A stretch of DNA of 56,039 nucleotides from Thiotrichales bacterium (GTDB lineage: Bacteria > Pseudomonadota > Gammaproteobacteria > Beggiatoales > Beggiatoaceae): the NCBI GenBank assembly GCA_016744475.1, contig JADGEH010000023.1, forward strand, positions 1 through 56,039, read 5' to 3'. The notes under the pieces are model-generated. The model did no database searches, was not told the origin of the DNA, and saw nothing but the letters and a program-made list of their open reading frames with translations. Below are positions 15,385 through 22,702 of this stretch, one piece after another. The position numbers and the translations under genes are program-made. Position 1 is the stretch's first letter, and every line of letters begins with the position of its first letter.

Positions 15385-16176
15385 TCATGTCGATTTATTT
15401 CTTTTCCAGAGCTCTAAAAATTCTTGAAAATGCGTTTGCTGGGTTTGGACCAAAGCCCCCTGCATACTCTGGCATTCAGATTCGTAAGCCGTGTGGCTTA
15501 GCTCGCCACGCAACCGCTGAAAACGCAAATAAATGCAATAAATTCTTGCCGCATCCAGCTCACAATCATTGCACACCGGTTGAATATCTTGATTCAGATA
15601 ATATTGCCAGATTTGTTCTTGCGTCAGCGGGGCTTGAGCAGGTACGCCCAGGGTAGCGGCGACTTCTTCTAAAGGTGCAGCATTACCTGACTGATAACAA
15701 CTGAGAATAGGCGATAAAGCAATGTGTCGCTCGCCCAGAGCCGGATGTTCATGCACGCCCGTGTGATAATGCGACCAATAAAGACTGGCATCCAAGGGAT
15801 AACGCAAACTGCGGTATTGAATCAAAGGCAAGTCAAACTGATTGGCATCCCAAGACAACAGCGCAGGATTAAAATGCAGCATGGCAAAAAACTGGCGCAG
15901 CGCATTTTCCTCACTCTCTTCGCTCTTGTCGGGACAGCGATACGTCTCTAATCGACAACCTTCCCCCGTGCGGTGCAGCAAAGTTAAACTGACTATTTTT
16001 TGCAAATGCACATCCAGACGTTCAGCATGATGACCGCCTTTTTGATCCTGATTTAACCACATGACTTTAGCGACATCCGCATCGCTCAGTTGCGCCATTT
16101 CTTCAGGATGACCATATAAGCGTCGCCCCAATTCCACATCAGGGACAGTACGCAGGGTAAATGCAACAATGTTCAT
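15385..16176 (-). CDS. PolB-like 3'-5' exonuclease domain protein (active site altered)
   Basis: The 263 residues match the predicted 3'-5' exonuclease family related to the PolB proofreading domain (COG3298-like): TVPDVELGRRLYG, LSDADVAKVM, HHAERLDVHLQKIVSLTLL, LSWDANQFDLPLIQYRSLRYP, and the closing YLRFQRLRGELSHTAYESE. Family members begin VFDIETVPD, where Asp and Glu bind the catalytic metals. Here the segment is AFTLRTVPD, so both acidic residues of Exo I are replaced (Thr, Arg). The Asp of FDLPL and of NDCELDAARIYCIYL are retained. It may be inactive or a binding protein. The gene is intact otherwise, with no frameshift. Confidence 0.8.
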   Translation of the reverse strand: MNIVAFTLRTVPDVELGRRLYGHPEEMAQLSDADVAKVMWLNQDQKGGHHAERLDVHLQKIVSLTLLHRTGEGCRLETYRCPDKSEESEENALRQFFAMLHFNPALLSWDANQFDLPLIQYRSLRYPLDASLYWSHYHTGVHEHPALGERHIALSPILSCYQSGNAAPLEEVAATLGVPAQAPLTQEQIWQYYLNQDIQPVCNDCELDAARIYCIYLRFQRLRGELSHTAYESECQSMQGALVQTQQTHFQEFLELWKRNKST

Positions 16177-16326
16177 AAGTGTCTTAAAATGAAGTTGAAA
16201 AGAGGCTCAGTATTATAGAGGAAACGCTGTACCAAGGTTGAATCGATTTATTCGCTACTCAGGTGATGCACAGCGTGAAGTGAACGCAAACCTCAGCTTA
16301 TCTCACATTCATTAGGAGCATTAAAG

Positions 16327-18156
16327 ATGAAAACACCACAACCATTACTCAGCTTACGCACGCCGAGTGCTGCACACGAAAACGGTGATGTACGCGGTAT
16401 CAGCGTCATGATGCACCACCACGCAGGGCGTAAAACCCTGCGTTGGATATGTCATATCGCTTATCTTTGCGCGGCAGTTTGTTTATTACCTGCACAAGCC
16501 GCTACGCCTGCGATCATCAGCGACAACGCTATCTTCAAGCCCGTCCAAGCACAACAAGCGATGGTCGTCGCCGATGAACCTTTAGCCGCACGCATTGGAC
16601 TCGACCTTTTACGCCAAGGTGGCAACGCCGTCGATGCCGCCGTCGCCATCGGTTTTGCCATGGCAGTCACTTATCCACGAGCAGGCAATATTGGCGGCGG
16701 CGGTTTTATGCTCATCCACCAAGCCGATAAACACCGCGTCACCGCCTTAGATTATCGAGAAACCGCACCCCAAAAAGCCCATCGAGACCTATTTTTAGAC
16801 GCACAAGGACAAGTCGATGGTCAACTCAGCCGTTTTAGCCCTCTCGCCGTCGGTGTGCCAGGCACCGTCGCAGGCTTACTATTAGCCCTAGAAAAATACG
16901 GCAGCTTACCCCTCAGCCGCGTTTTAACCCCCGCGATTCAATTAGCCCGCGAAGGTTTTCCCGTGTCTCCCGACTTACATCAAGCTTTACAAAGCCGCCG
17001 TCAGCATCTGAGCGCTGCCGCACAGCAAGTGTTTTATCACGACGGACAAGCCCTCGCCGCAGGGCAAACATTAGTACAAAAAGATTTAGCCGCCACCTTA
17101 CAACGTATTGCCGAACAAGGCCGAGCAGGCTTTTATAGCGGCGACACCGCACGCTTACTCATCGCCGATATGACCGCACACGGCGGCATCATGAGCTTAG
17201 CCGATTTAGCCCAATATCAACCCGTATTACGCACTCCCGTGCAAGGCGAATTTCGCGGTTATCAAGTCTATTCCATGTCCCCGCCCAGCTCTGGCGGCGT
17301 ACATATTGTGCAACTGCTCAACCTCCTCTCCGCCTACGACTTACGCACTTTAGGACACAACTCCGCCGCCACGATTCACTACATGGCTGAAGCCATGAAA
17401 TACGCCTATGCCGACCGCGCAAAATACCTCGGCGACCCCGATTTTGTCAGCGTGCCCGTTGCGGGTTTAACCGCCCTTGAATACGCCCAACAACTGCGTA
17501 AAAACATCGACCCACAGCGCGTCACGCCCTCAAAAGACATCAGCGCAGGACAGCCCCCAGGCTATGAAAGCCCACAAACCACGCATTTCTCCGTGATGGA
17601 TGCCGCAGGCAATGCCGTCGCCAACACCTATACGCTGAATTTCAGCTTTGGCTCTGGCTTAATGGCTCCTGGAACCGGGTTTTTATTAAACAATGAAATG
17701 GACGATTTCAGCGCCAAACCCGGTGTGCCGAATGCTTATGGTTTAGTCGGCGGCGAAGCCAACGCCGTCGCCCCTGGCAAGCGGATGCTCAGTTCCATGT
17801 CGCCGACTATCGTGTTGAAAGATCAAAAACCGTTTTTAATCACAGGCAGCCCAGGCGGTTCGCGGATTATCACCACCACCTTGCAAATCATACTCAACGT
17901 GATTGAGCATGGCTTGAATCTGCAAGAAGCGGTCAATGCCGTGCGCGTGCATCATCAATGGTGGCCGGATGAGTTATCCGTAGAACAGGGTTTAAGCGTG
18001 GACACCTATCATCAATTACAAAAGCTAGGTCACAAGATCAAAGAATCCCCCTGGGCGATGGGCGCTGCCAACAGCATTTTGCGAGCACCCGACACAGGCC
18101 GTTTACACGGTGCCGCCGATCCACGCCGCAGCTCAGCCGTAGCAGTGGGGTTTTGA
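16327..18156 (+). CDS. ggt: Gamma-glutamyltransferase (glutathione hydrolase)
   Basis: This is a periplasmic N-terminal-nucleophile enzyme that cleaves glutathione and transfers the gamma-glutamyl group. The 609-residue precursor has a hydrophobic signal segment (about 40-57, ending AQAATPA) after an unusually long polar start. The large subunit shows GGNAVDAAVAIGFAMAV and GNIGGGGFMLIH. Autoprocessing would occur before Thr418 in TTHFSVMDAAGNAV; PGSSGGVH-like PPSSGGVHIVQLLN and SSMSPTIVLKD, SPGGSRIITT follow. AGGAG lies 8 bases before the chosen ATG; a second start at Met28 would give a more usual signal peptide. Its coding strand is markedly richer in C at third positions than neighbouring genes. 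Confidence 0.95.
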   Translation: MKTPQPLLSLRTPSAAHENGDVRGISVMMHHHAGRKTLRWICHIAYLCAAVCLLPAQAATPAIISDNAIFKPVQAQQAMVVADEPLAARIGLDLLRQGGNAVDAAVAIGFAMAVTYPRAGNIGGGGFMLIHQADKHRVTALDYRETAPQKAHRDLFLDAQGQVDGQLSRFSPLAVGVPGTVAGLLLALEKYGSLPLSRVLTPAIQLAREGFPVSPDLHQALQSRRQHLSAAAQQVFYHDGQALAAGQTLVQKDLAATLQRIAEQGRAGFYSGDTARLLIADMTAHGGIMSLADLAQYQPVLRTPVQGEFRGYQVYSMSPPSSGGVHIVQLLNLLSAYDLRTLGHNSAATIHYMAEAMKYAYADRAKYLGDPDFVSVPVAGLTALEYAQQLRKNIDPQRVTPSKDISAGQPPGYESPQTTHFSVMDAAGNAVANTYTLNFSFGSGLMAPGTGFLLNNEMDDFSAKPGVPNAYGLVGGEANAVAPGKRMLSSMSPTIVLKDQKPFLITGSPGGSRIITTTLQIILNVIEHGLNLQEAVNAVRVHHQWWPDELSVEQGLSVDTYHQLQKLGHKIKESPWAMGAANSILRAPDTGRLHGAADPRRSSAVAVGF

Positions 18157-18373
18157 ATGCAGATAGACACTATAAATCAGGGGGTTGCGAGGGATAAGGA
18201 CAAAGCGCGTGAAGCGTGTGGGAACTAGGTAGGTCATAGTTTCGTAGGTCGGGTGATATAGCTTCACCCGACAAATTAGGATGGGTCGAGGCGCGACATG
18301 ATGTTTGATGGTGATTTGAACCGCATCGCATCGAAACCCATCATATGCGGGCTACCCTACAGGGTTTACAACA
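18157..18373. other. Intergenic stretch with small hairpins, no gene seen
   Basis: It contains a fragment GGTTGCGAGGGATA resembling the TAGACTTGTTGCGAGGG element end, a dyad TCGGGTGA/TCACCCGA around 18256-18281, and a GATGGGT/ACCCATC pair (18292-18343) of the RAYT-associated repeat type. No coding sequence is supported. Confidence 0.4.
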
Positions 18374-18604
18374 TTATTTTTCATAAACATGCCGAGCATA
18401 ACGAGCGTCTAAAGTTAGATCACTGAATGGCTCGTCATTGCTTTCAAAGGTCTCTTGCTGACTAATAGCTGACCATACTTTTATATCAGGCACTGAAACG
18501 TGGAAAAAATTCACATCTATTCTTCCACTAATGTCATACCAAATTTTAACAAAAACCTCTGGGTTATTTTCATTACCCCACTCGACATCTTCAAACGAAG
18601 CCAT
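18374..18604 (-). CDS. Small hypothetical protein, possibly an immunity-like protein or gene remnant
   Basis: The frame gives 76 residues from ATG at 18602-18604 (MASFEDVEWGNENNPE to ARYARHVYEK), acidic and without membrane segments. The longer frame from 18628 is made of repeat sequence (TAGGGTGGGC), so I do not use it. There is no Shine-Dalgarno, because the repeat abuts the start codon. The 5' end may therefore have been replaced. The central NFFHVSVPDIKVWS pattern loosely recalls small immunity-type proteins, but I cannot assign a family. Confidence 0.4.
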   Translation of the reverse strand: MASFEDVEWGNENNPEVFVKIWYDISGRIDVNFFHVSVPDIKVWSAISQQETFESNDEPFSDLTLDARYARHVYEK

Positions 18605-18767
18605 GTAGGGTGGGCGAATTCCGTCCACTAAACCTTTGCTATTGGTACATAACCATCACGGACAAGCCCACCATTTCATTTCCCCAATTTGCAGCAATTG
18701 GTGGGCAAAATGCCGAAAAAACACCGCCTCTTAAACAACGCTCCCGTCGGCATTTTCCCCACCCTAC
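18605..18767 (+). repeat. RAYT-flanking palindromic repeat, left copy
   Basis: It starts GTAGGGTGGGCGAATTCCGTCC and ends GGCATTTTCCCCACCCTAC, the two ends being complementary. An inner GACAAGCCCACCATT...GGTGGGCAAAATGCCG core is shared with the inverted copy at 19502-19658. Frames through both copies give similar peptides (EFRP..N, GGQNA.K, SRRHF), which is expected from the DNA similarity rather than coding. Confidence 0.7.
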
Positions 18768-18776
18768 AATGACAAA

Positions 18777-18896
18777 TTATCCTATTACAGGAGCCAACCA
18801 CTGCTCCACCTCTTCCAGACTCATCTCTTTACGCACCGCATAATCCCCCACCTGCTCCGCATCAATCTTCCCAATCCCAAAATATTTAGCCTCTAC
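18777..18896 (-). pseudogene. metH: 3'-terminal fragment of metH (cobalamin-dependent methionine synthase)
   Basis: The minus strand reads VEAKYFGIGKIDAEQVGDYA then RKEMSLEEVEQWLAPVIG and stop. The YFGVGKI..DQVEDYA.RKG....E.WLAP pattern is the extreme C-terminus of the MetH activation domain. Only about 39 residues are present and the upstream side merges into a GTAGGATGGG repeat at 18897-18910. The rest of metH is not in the window. Confidence 0.75.
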
Positions 18897-18916
18897 CCAT
18901 CCTACGCGGGCTTCAT

Positions 18917-19468
18917 TTACAAAGTTTCTCCAAATTCGCCAATAAATTCAGGTGGTGTTTGTCCCCAATAAGCAGGGTAAAGATTGTCTTGCAGGTAGCG
19001 GTGATAGGTGGAAAACGCCCAGTCGCGGGGATGTTCAACCCAGCCGTGTTTGACGGAATTGTAATGAATGTAATCGACGTGATTGGCATAATCTCGGCCA
19101 TCGCGGATGGTGTGTTCCCAGAAACGGCGTTGCCACAAGGTTGATTCATGGTATTTAGTTTTTGAAACCGTCATCCATTCGGCGTTGTGATAATGGGGTT
19201 TAGCGCGGCGGGTAAATTGAGTTTTGATGATGTTCCAGTGGGTTGAGTCATCATCATCGCCTTCCGGTCACACCCAGATACAGTGTAGATGGTCGGGGAG
19301 CAGCGCCCAGGCATCAATCGCAAACGGGTATTTTTGGCGAGTTGTAATAATTGCCTCGCGTAGGAAACGCCGTGCCAATGCGTCGGTTAAAAAGCGTTGG
19401 CGACGATAGGTCACAAGGGTGAAAAAGTAACAGCCACCCGATTGTTTCATGCGGATGTAATTCGACAT
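18917..19468 (-). pseudogene. RAYT (REP-associated tyrosine transposase, IS200-like) pseudogene with in-frame TGA
   Basis: RAYTs are single-copy HUH transposases linked to REP palindromes. From ATG at 19468 the frame reads MSNYIRMKQSGGCYFFTLVTYRR, then LLPDHLHCIW with the HUH histidines, then TGA, and continues in the same frame as PEGDDDDSTHWNIIKTQFTRR to TLWQRRFWEHTIRD and the catalytic-Tyr region HVDYIHYNSVKHG. Functional relatives have a sense codon (usually in IWTLPEGD) at the stop. One point change therefore inactivates it. It is flanked by inverted repeats 18605-18767 and 19502-19658. Confidence 0.87.
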
Positions 19469-19501
19469 ACTCCATCATACCGCAAATGACGTATCACCAC
19501 C

Positions 19502-19658
19502 GTAGGGTGGCGCGAAATGCCGCCGTGATGTTTGGGTTTTGGCACGGTGTTTATCGGCATTTTGTCCACCATTGAATGTTGTTGAAGCATCGAATGGTGG
19601 GCTTGTTCGTGGCAGTTTAATGCCAATAACAGCATTCATTGGACGAAATTCGCTCACC
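19502..19658 (-). repeat. RAYT-flanking palindromic repeat, right (inverted) copy
   Basis: It is a diverged reverse-complement relative of 18605-18767. Immediately beyond it, 19681-19700 carries CGCTTATCCGCCTTACGGG, the end of another repeat family found at 20974 and 21276. Confidence 0.65.
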
Positions 19659-19735
19659 ACATGGCTTTCACAGCCTCCTATCGCTTATCCGCCTTACGGG
19701 TTGAGTTTTAGAATAATTACAAAGGAAAATTAGAC

Positions 19736-20941
19736 ATGAATACAAATCTGCGTAACGGATATCTTATAATAATAGGGTTTTTATCGTGGCTTTTCTTTAT
19801 TGTATTGCTATTTTCAGTCGCTGGTGGGGTATTTCCATATGTTCTCAGCACAATAACAAGTGCTTTGACAGCAATTGTACCCATTACATTTTTTATGATG
19901 ATGCTATTTACTTCTAAGCATCGTGAGTATGTGAAACAGCTGATGGAAAGCAAAGTTGACGATATAGATAATTATGTTTTATTAAAATTCAATACTAATT
20001 GGGAACTTATTGATTACGAAATTCAAGAATCACATATTGTCTCCTTAAAAAAAGATAGTCTTAATTTTTTTCAAAAAAACTTCCTATCTATTGTTAGTAT
20101 TGGTGCAACCTTTGCTCTTTTAATTTTTTTTTACGAATCAAATTTAGTTTACGAGATTATCTACAATTATTTTATTGGTTTTTTTGAAATTAAAGATAAT
20201 TTCTTGTTAAAGAGTCATATTTATTTTTATATCCTTTTAGTTTTTTTTTCAATTTTATTGATCTTTTTCATGGTTTTAGCAGAATTTTGTGAAAAAAATG
20301 AAATGGCATTTGATCTAATAAATAGAAAAAGTAGAATTATTCACTATATCAAAAATAAAAACAACCTAATAAAAAAGATTGATAATGCAAAGAAGAAACA
20401 ATGCAAATTAGAAAAGATCGTTTTTCAACTCATTAATGAAAAAGAAAAATCTGATATACAAAAGCTTATTTTGATTCTAAATCGACAGAAGACTGTAAAA
20501 AAGTTTGAGCTGTATAAGAACATTACCATGCTTTGGTTAAAGAGGTTTAGCCAAACAAACTTTGCGTCATTGGACTCAGAAGAGCAGTCCAATGAACGTC
20601 TTCAGGAGTTAAGGTTTGCTTTAAAATTTGGGGGTAAATTATATGAATCTGTATTAAGAATACAGATTACTGAAGATATAAACCCTTCAGTTCTTCAAAC
20701 AGAAATCAAAAGTGTTCTTGATGGCTTAAAAAAATTAAAGGATAATATTTTAAAACATAAGGCATCGTTGATTATGGAGAATGTTCACTCGACGCGCTTT
20801 TATTATGATAATAATCAAGAATTCCTAGAACATATTGATTATGCCAATGCAGCACTTGAGTTACAAATAACTGACTACAGTGATGTAAATTCGAGGGTTG
20901 AGCTAGAAGTTCAAAGGATAGAATCAGGTTTAAATATTTAA
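19736..20941 (+). CDS. AT-rich hypothetical membrane protein, four predicted TM helices
   Basis: I do not recognise this 401-residue protein. Hydrophobic segments lie at about 9-31 and 36-60, then about 112-135 and 160-185, with a basic, coiled-coil-like cytosolic region (about 190-300; KKIDNAKKKQCKLEKIVFQL). The C-terminal third is soluble and acidic. AAGGAAAATTAGAC precedes the ATG. Base composition is far more AT-rich than in surrounding genes, with T-runs and AAA/ATT codons dominating. Both flanks carry the CTTATCCGCC/GGCGGATAAG repeat. Composition and flanks suggest recent acquisition. Confidence 0.8.
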   Translation: MNTNLRNGYLIIIGFLSWLFFIVLLFSVAGGVFPYVLSTITSALTAIVPITFFMMMLFTSKHREYVKQLMESKVDDIDNYVLLKFNTNWELIDYEIQESHIVSLKKDSLNFFQKNFLSIVSIGATFALLIFFYESNLVYEIIYNYFIGFFEIKDNFLLKSHIYFYILLVFFSILLIFFMVLAEFCEKNEMAFDLINRKSRIIHYIKNKNNLIKKIDNAKKKQCKLEKIVFQLINEKEKSDIQKLILILNRQKTVKKFELYKNITMLWLKRFSQTNFASLDSEEQSNERLQELRFALKFGGKLYESVLRIQITEDINPSVLQTEIKSVLDGLKKLKDNILKHKASLIMENVHSTRFYYDNNQEFLEHIDYANAALELQITDYSDVNSRVELEVQRIESGLNI

Positions 20942-20973
20942 CTTGCGTGAATAACATAAGCTTTGCCTCAACA

Positions 20974-21086
20974 CGTAAGGCGGATAAGGCGCGTCTTTTT
21001 GCGCCGCCATCCGCCATTTTGCAGAGTGGTGCAATGTTCATTATTGTGGCTTTCGGCGGATGGCGCTATCGCTTATCCGCCCTACA
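20974..21086. repeat. CGTAGGGCGGATAAGG-type inverted repeat, copy 1
   Basis: The ends CGTAAGGCGGATAAGGCG and CGCTTATCCGCCCTAC are complementary, and an inner GCGCC.CCATCCGCC/GGCGGATGGCGC pair nests within. It follows the AT-rich membrane-protein gene. Confidence 0.75.
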
Positions 21087-21092
21087 AGTCCA

Positions 21093-21259
21093 TATTCAAT
21101 TGAAATTTCAGATAAATGCTTTTGCCAAACATGCTCTTTAGATGTTTTGCGCCGTAAAGCATCCCGATAACCTAACGCTGCCCAAGTCTTTTTGTCTGGA
21201 TTAGAATAAGGTTTTCTTTTGCCTTCCATGACTTTAACAGCATCATTCCAGCCACGCAT
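21093..21259 (-). pseudogene. Unrecognised gene fragment between two repeats
   Basis: The frame from ATG at 21259 reads MRGWNDAVKVMEGKRKPYSN and KKTWAALGYRDALRRKTSKE, ending near HLSEISIEYGL before merging into repeat DNA. Upstream the frame continues (AKAAY) into the second repeat, so both ends are cut. The composition looks genuinely coding, but I cannot name the family. Confidence 0.35.
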
Positions 21260-21275
21260 ATAAGCCGCTTTAGCT

Positions 21276-21366
21276 CGTAGGGCGCATAAGGCTTTGCCGT
21301 CATGCGCCGAATGTTTCCCAAAATGGCGGATGACGGCACAAAAAGACCTGCCTTATCCGCCCTACG
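21276..21366. repeat. CGTAGGGCGGATAAGG-type inverted repeat, copy 2
   Basis: The ends are CGTAGGGCGCATAAGGC and GCCTTATCCGCCCTACG, with an inner GCCGTCATGCGCC/GGCGGATGACGGC pair. It joins directly to the folD fragment at 21374. Confidence 0.75.
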
Positions 21367-21373
21367 CGAGCTG

Positions 21374-21547
21374 GTCATTGATGTGGGAATTAATCGTTTA
21401 GAGTCAGGCAAGCTGGTCGGCGATGTGAATTTTGCGCAAGCACAGGAAAAAGCTGGATGGATCACCCCTGTACCAGGTGGCGTAGGGCCGATGACCGTCG
21501 CCACCTTGTTGGAAAACACTGTATACGCAGCCAGTCAGGTGGATTAA
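21374..21547 (+). pseudogene. folD: 3'-terminal fragment of folD
   Basis: The frame reads [20 protein letters not shown], then [20 protein letters not shown] and [17 protein letters not shown], then stop. The GGVGPMT.A.L..NT block is the C-terminal signature of bifunctional methylenetetrahydrofolate dehydrogenase/cyclohydrolase. Only the last 57 residues are present. The 5' side is replaced by the repeat ending at 21366, and an open frame through the repeat makes a spurious fusion from 21302. Confidence 0.88.
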
Positions 21548-21654
21548 TATCGTCCCGATAAATGATAACCGGACAAGCTTGAATTCTAGATATGGGATAT
21601 ACCGTAAAAATTTTCGGTGACATATCTGGATAACCTCTATGAGGACGATACTTC

Positions 21655-21786
21655 CTTGTTCCCACGCTGGAGAGGCTGTAAAAGAACCTCATTTTTGCCG
21701 TATTCGACAATGAAAAATCAATGACTTACGAGCGAAAAAATGGCATTTTGGGGAGTTCTTTTACAGCCTCAGACCGTGGGAACGAG
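21655..21786 (+). repeat. 132-bp TTCCCACG...CGTGGGAACGAG element, left copy
   Basis: It contains complementary GAGGCTGTAAAAGAACCTC (21672-21690) and GGAGTTCTTTTACAGCCTC (about 21752-21770). GTTCCCACG and CGTGGGAAC form the outer arms. It is in direct orientation with 22462-22592. Confidence 0.75.
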
Positions 21787-21960
21787 AAAATGTCATAGCA
21801 TCTTACTTTTCTTGTCCATCTTCAATTTGATAAATTAGCATTTCCCCACCGCTGTTATTTATTGCCATCATTTTTTTAAACCCTTGTTATCGCTTTAAAA
21901 TTATAAAAATATCCATACATCCTGGCCTGTCTTTTTATCGTTATATTGGAGAATAATCGA

Positions 21961-22188
21961 ATGACAGCAAAAAGCACTCATGTAGTACCTAATCCCAATG
22001 GTGGTTGAGATATAAAACAAAGTAAGGCTGAACGCTCATCAGGTCATTTTGATACAAAGCAAAATGCCATCGATAGAGCGCGTCAAATTAGTAAAAATCA
22101 AGATACAGAGTTGGTCATCCATAATAAAGATGGACAAATTAGCCAAAAAGACAGTCATGGAAACGATCCGTTTCCCCCACAAGGGTAA
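21961..22188 (+). pseudogene. DUF2188 protein with one in-frame TGA
   Basis: The ATG at 21961 is preceded by TTGGAGAA. The frame reads MTAKSTHVVPNPNGG, TGA, DIKQSKAERSSGHFDTKQNA and ends QKDSHGNDPFPPQG. DUF2188 proteins have NPDGGWDVK here, so the TGA replaces Trp16 (TGG). Everything else, including the ELVIHNKDG core, is intact. It is followed 15 bases later by a zinc-ribbon gene. It is either a very recent pseudogene or a sequencing/assembly error. Confidence 0.75.
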
Positions 22189-22203
22189 TTAAGGAGAAAG
22201 TCA

Positions 22204-22410
22204 ATGGTTCAAAAAACATGCGTTCCATATGGTAGTGATGTCTCTGCTGGAACTTATAAATGTGCAGATTGTGGGCATATTTATTCAAACCAATCTAAAA
22301 AATCACTCCCTCCATGCCCTAAATTTTCATCAGCATCACATCCAAAGAAATGCTGGATAATTTTATCAGGACAAGGCGATGCTCCTAATGATCCTTATCC
22401 CAGCAAATAA
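22204..22410 (+). CDS. Small zinc-ribbon protein
   Basis: The 68-residue product has Cys20-x2-Cys23 (TYKCADCGHIY) and further Cys at 6, 38 and 50 (LPPCPKF, PKKCW), a rubredoxin/zinc-ribbon pattern. AAGGAG lies 8 bases before the ATG. It is probably co-transcribed with the DUF2188 gene. Function is unknown. Confidence 0.7.
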   Translation: MVQKTCVPYGSDVSAGTYKCADCGHIYSNQSKKSLPPCPKFSSASHPKKCWIILSGQGDAPNDPYPSK

Positions 22411-22461
22411 CTGACATTACGTAAAGCTGTGTAGGGTGGGTAAAACCGTCCGTAATATTCC

Positions 22462-22592
22462 CTCGTTCCCAAGCGCCGAGACTGTAAAAGAACCTCATTT
22501 TTTGGATTTTCGACAACGTAAAATCAATAGCTTACGAGTAAAAAACCATCCGTTTTTGGAGTTCTTTTACAGCTTCGACACATGGGAACGAG
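22462..22592 (+). repeat. 131-bp TTCCC...GGGAACGAG element, right copy
   Basis: It shares GACTGTAAAAGAACCTCATTTTT, AAATCAATAGCTTACGAG-like and GAGTTCTTTTACAGC blocks with 21655-21786, in the same orientation. The two copies bracket the DUF2188/zinc-ribbon pair. Confidence 0.75.
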
Positions 22593-22615
22593 TTAAATAC
22601 TTAGAAGCCGAACAT

Positions 22616-22652
22616 AAAAAAAGCCGAGACTTAAAATGTCTCGGCTTTTTTT
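22616..22652. terminator. Bidirectional rho-independent terminator
   Basis: AAGCCGAGAC pairs with GTCTCGGCTT around a TTAAAAT loop, with A- and T-runs on the two sides. It separates the zinc-ribbon gene (plus) from the symporter gene (minus). Confidence 0.85.
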
Positions 22653-22702
22653 ATGTTTTAACGTATCTCATCAACTGAATGATACGTTTTTTACATCACA
22701 GT

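Noticed and set aside
18610..18843. 77-residue plus-strand frame and similar frame at 19475-19660 as genes
   Set aside because: Their shared peptide similarity follows from the inverted DNA repeats; there is no SD and the frames extend into unrelated sequence.
21302..21547. 81-residue folD-like protein starting at 21302
   Set aside because: The first 24 residues are translated repeat sequence; only the folD tail from 21374 is genuine.
21961..22188. Genetic-code change or UGA read-through, suggested by in-frame TGA in DUF2188, RAYT and an IS630 remnant
   Set aside because: Rhodanese and ggt use TGA as their normal stop, and all affected genes are accessory or already damaged. Pseudogenisation or sequence error is simpler.
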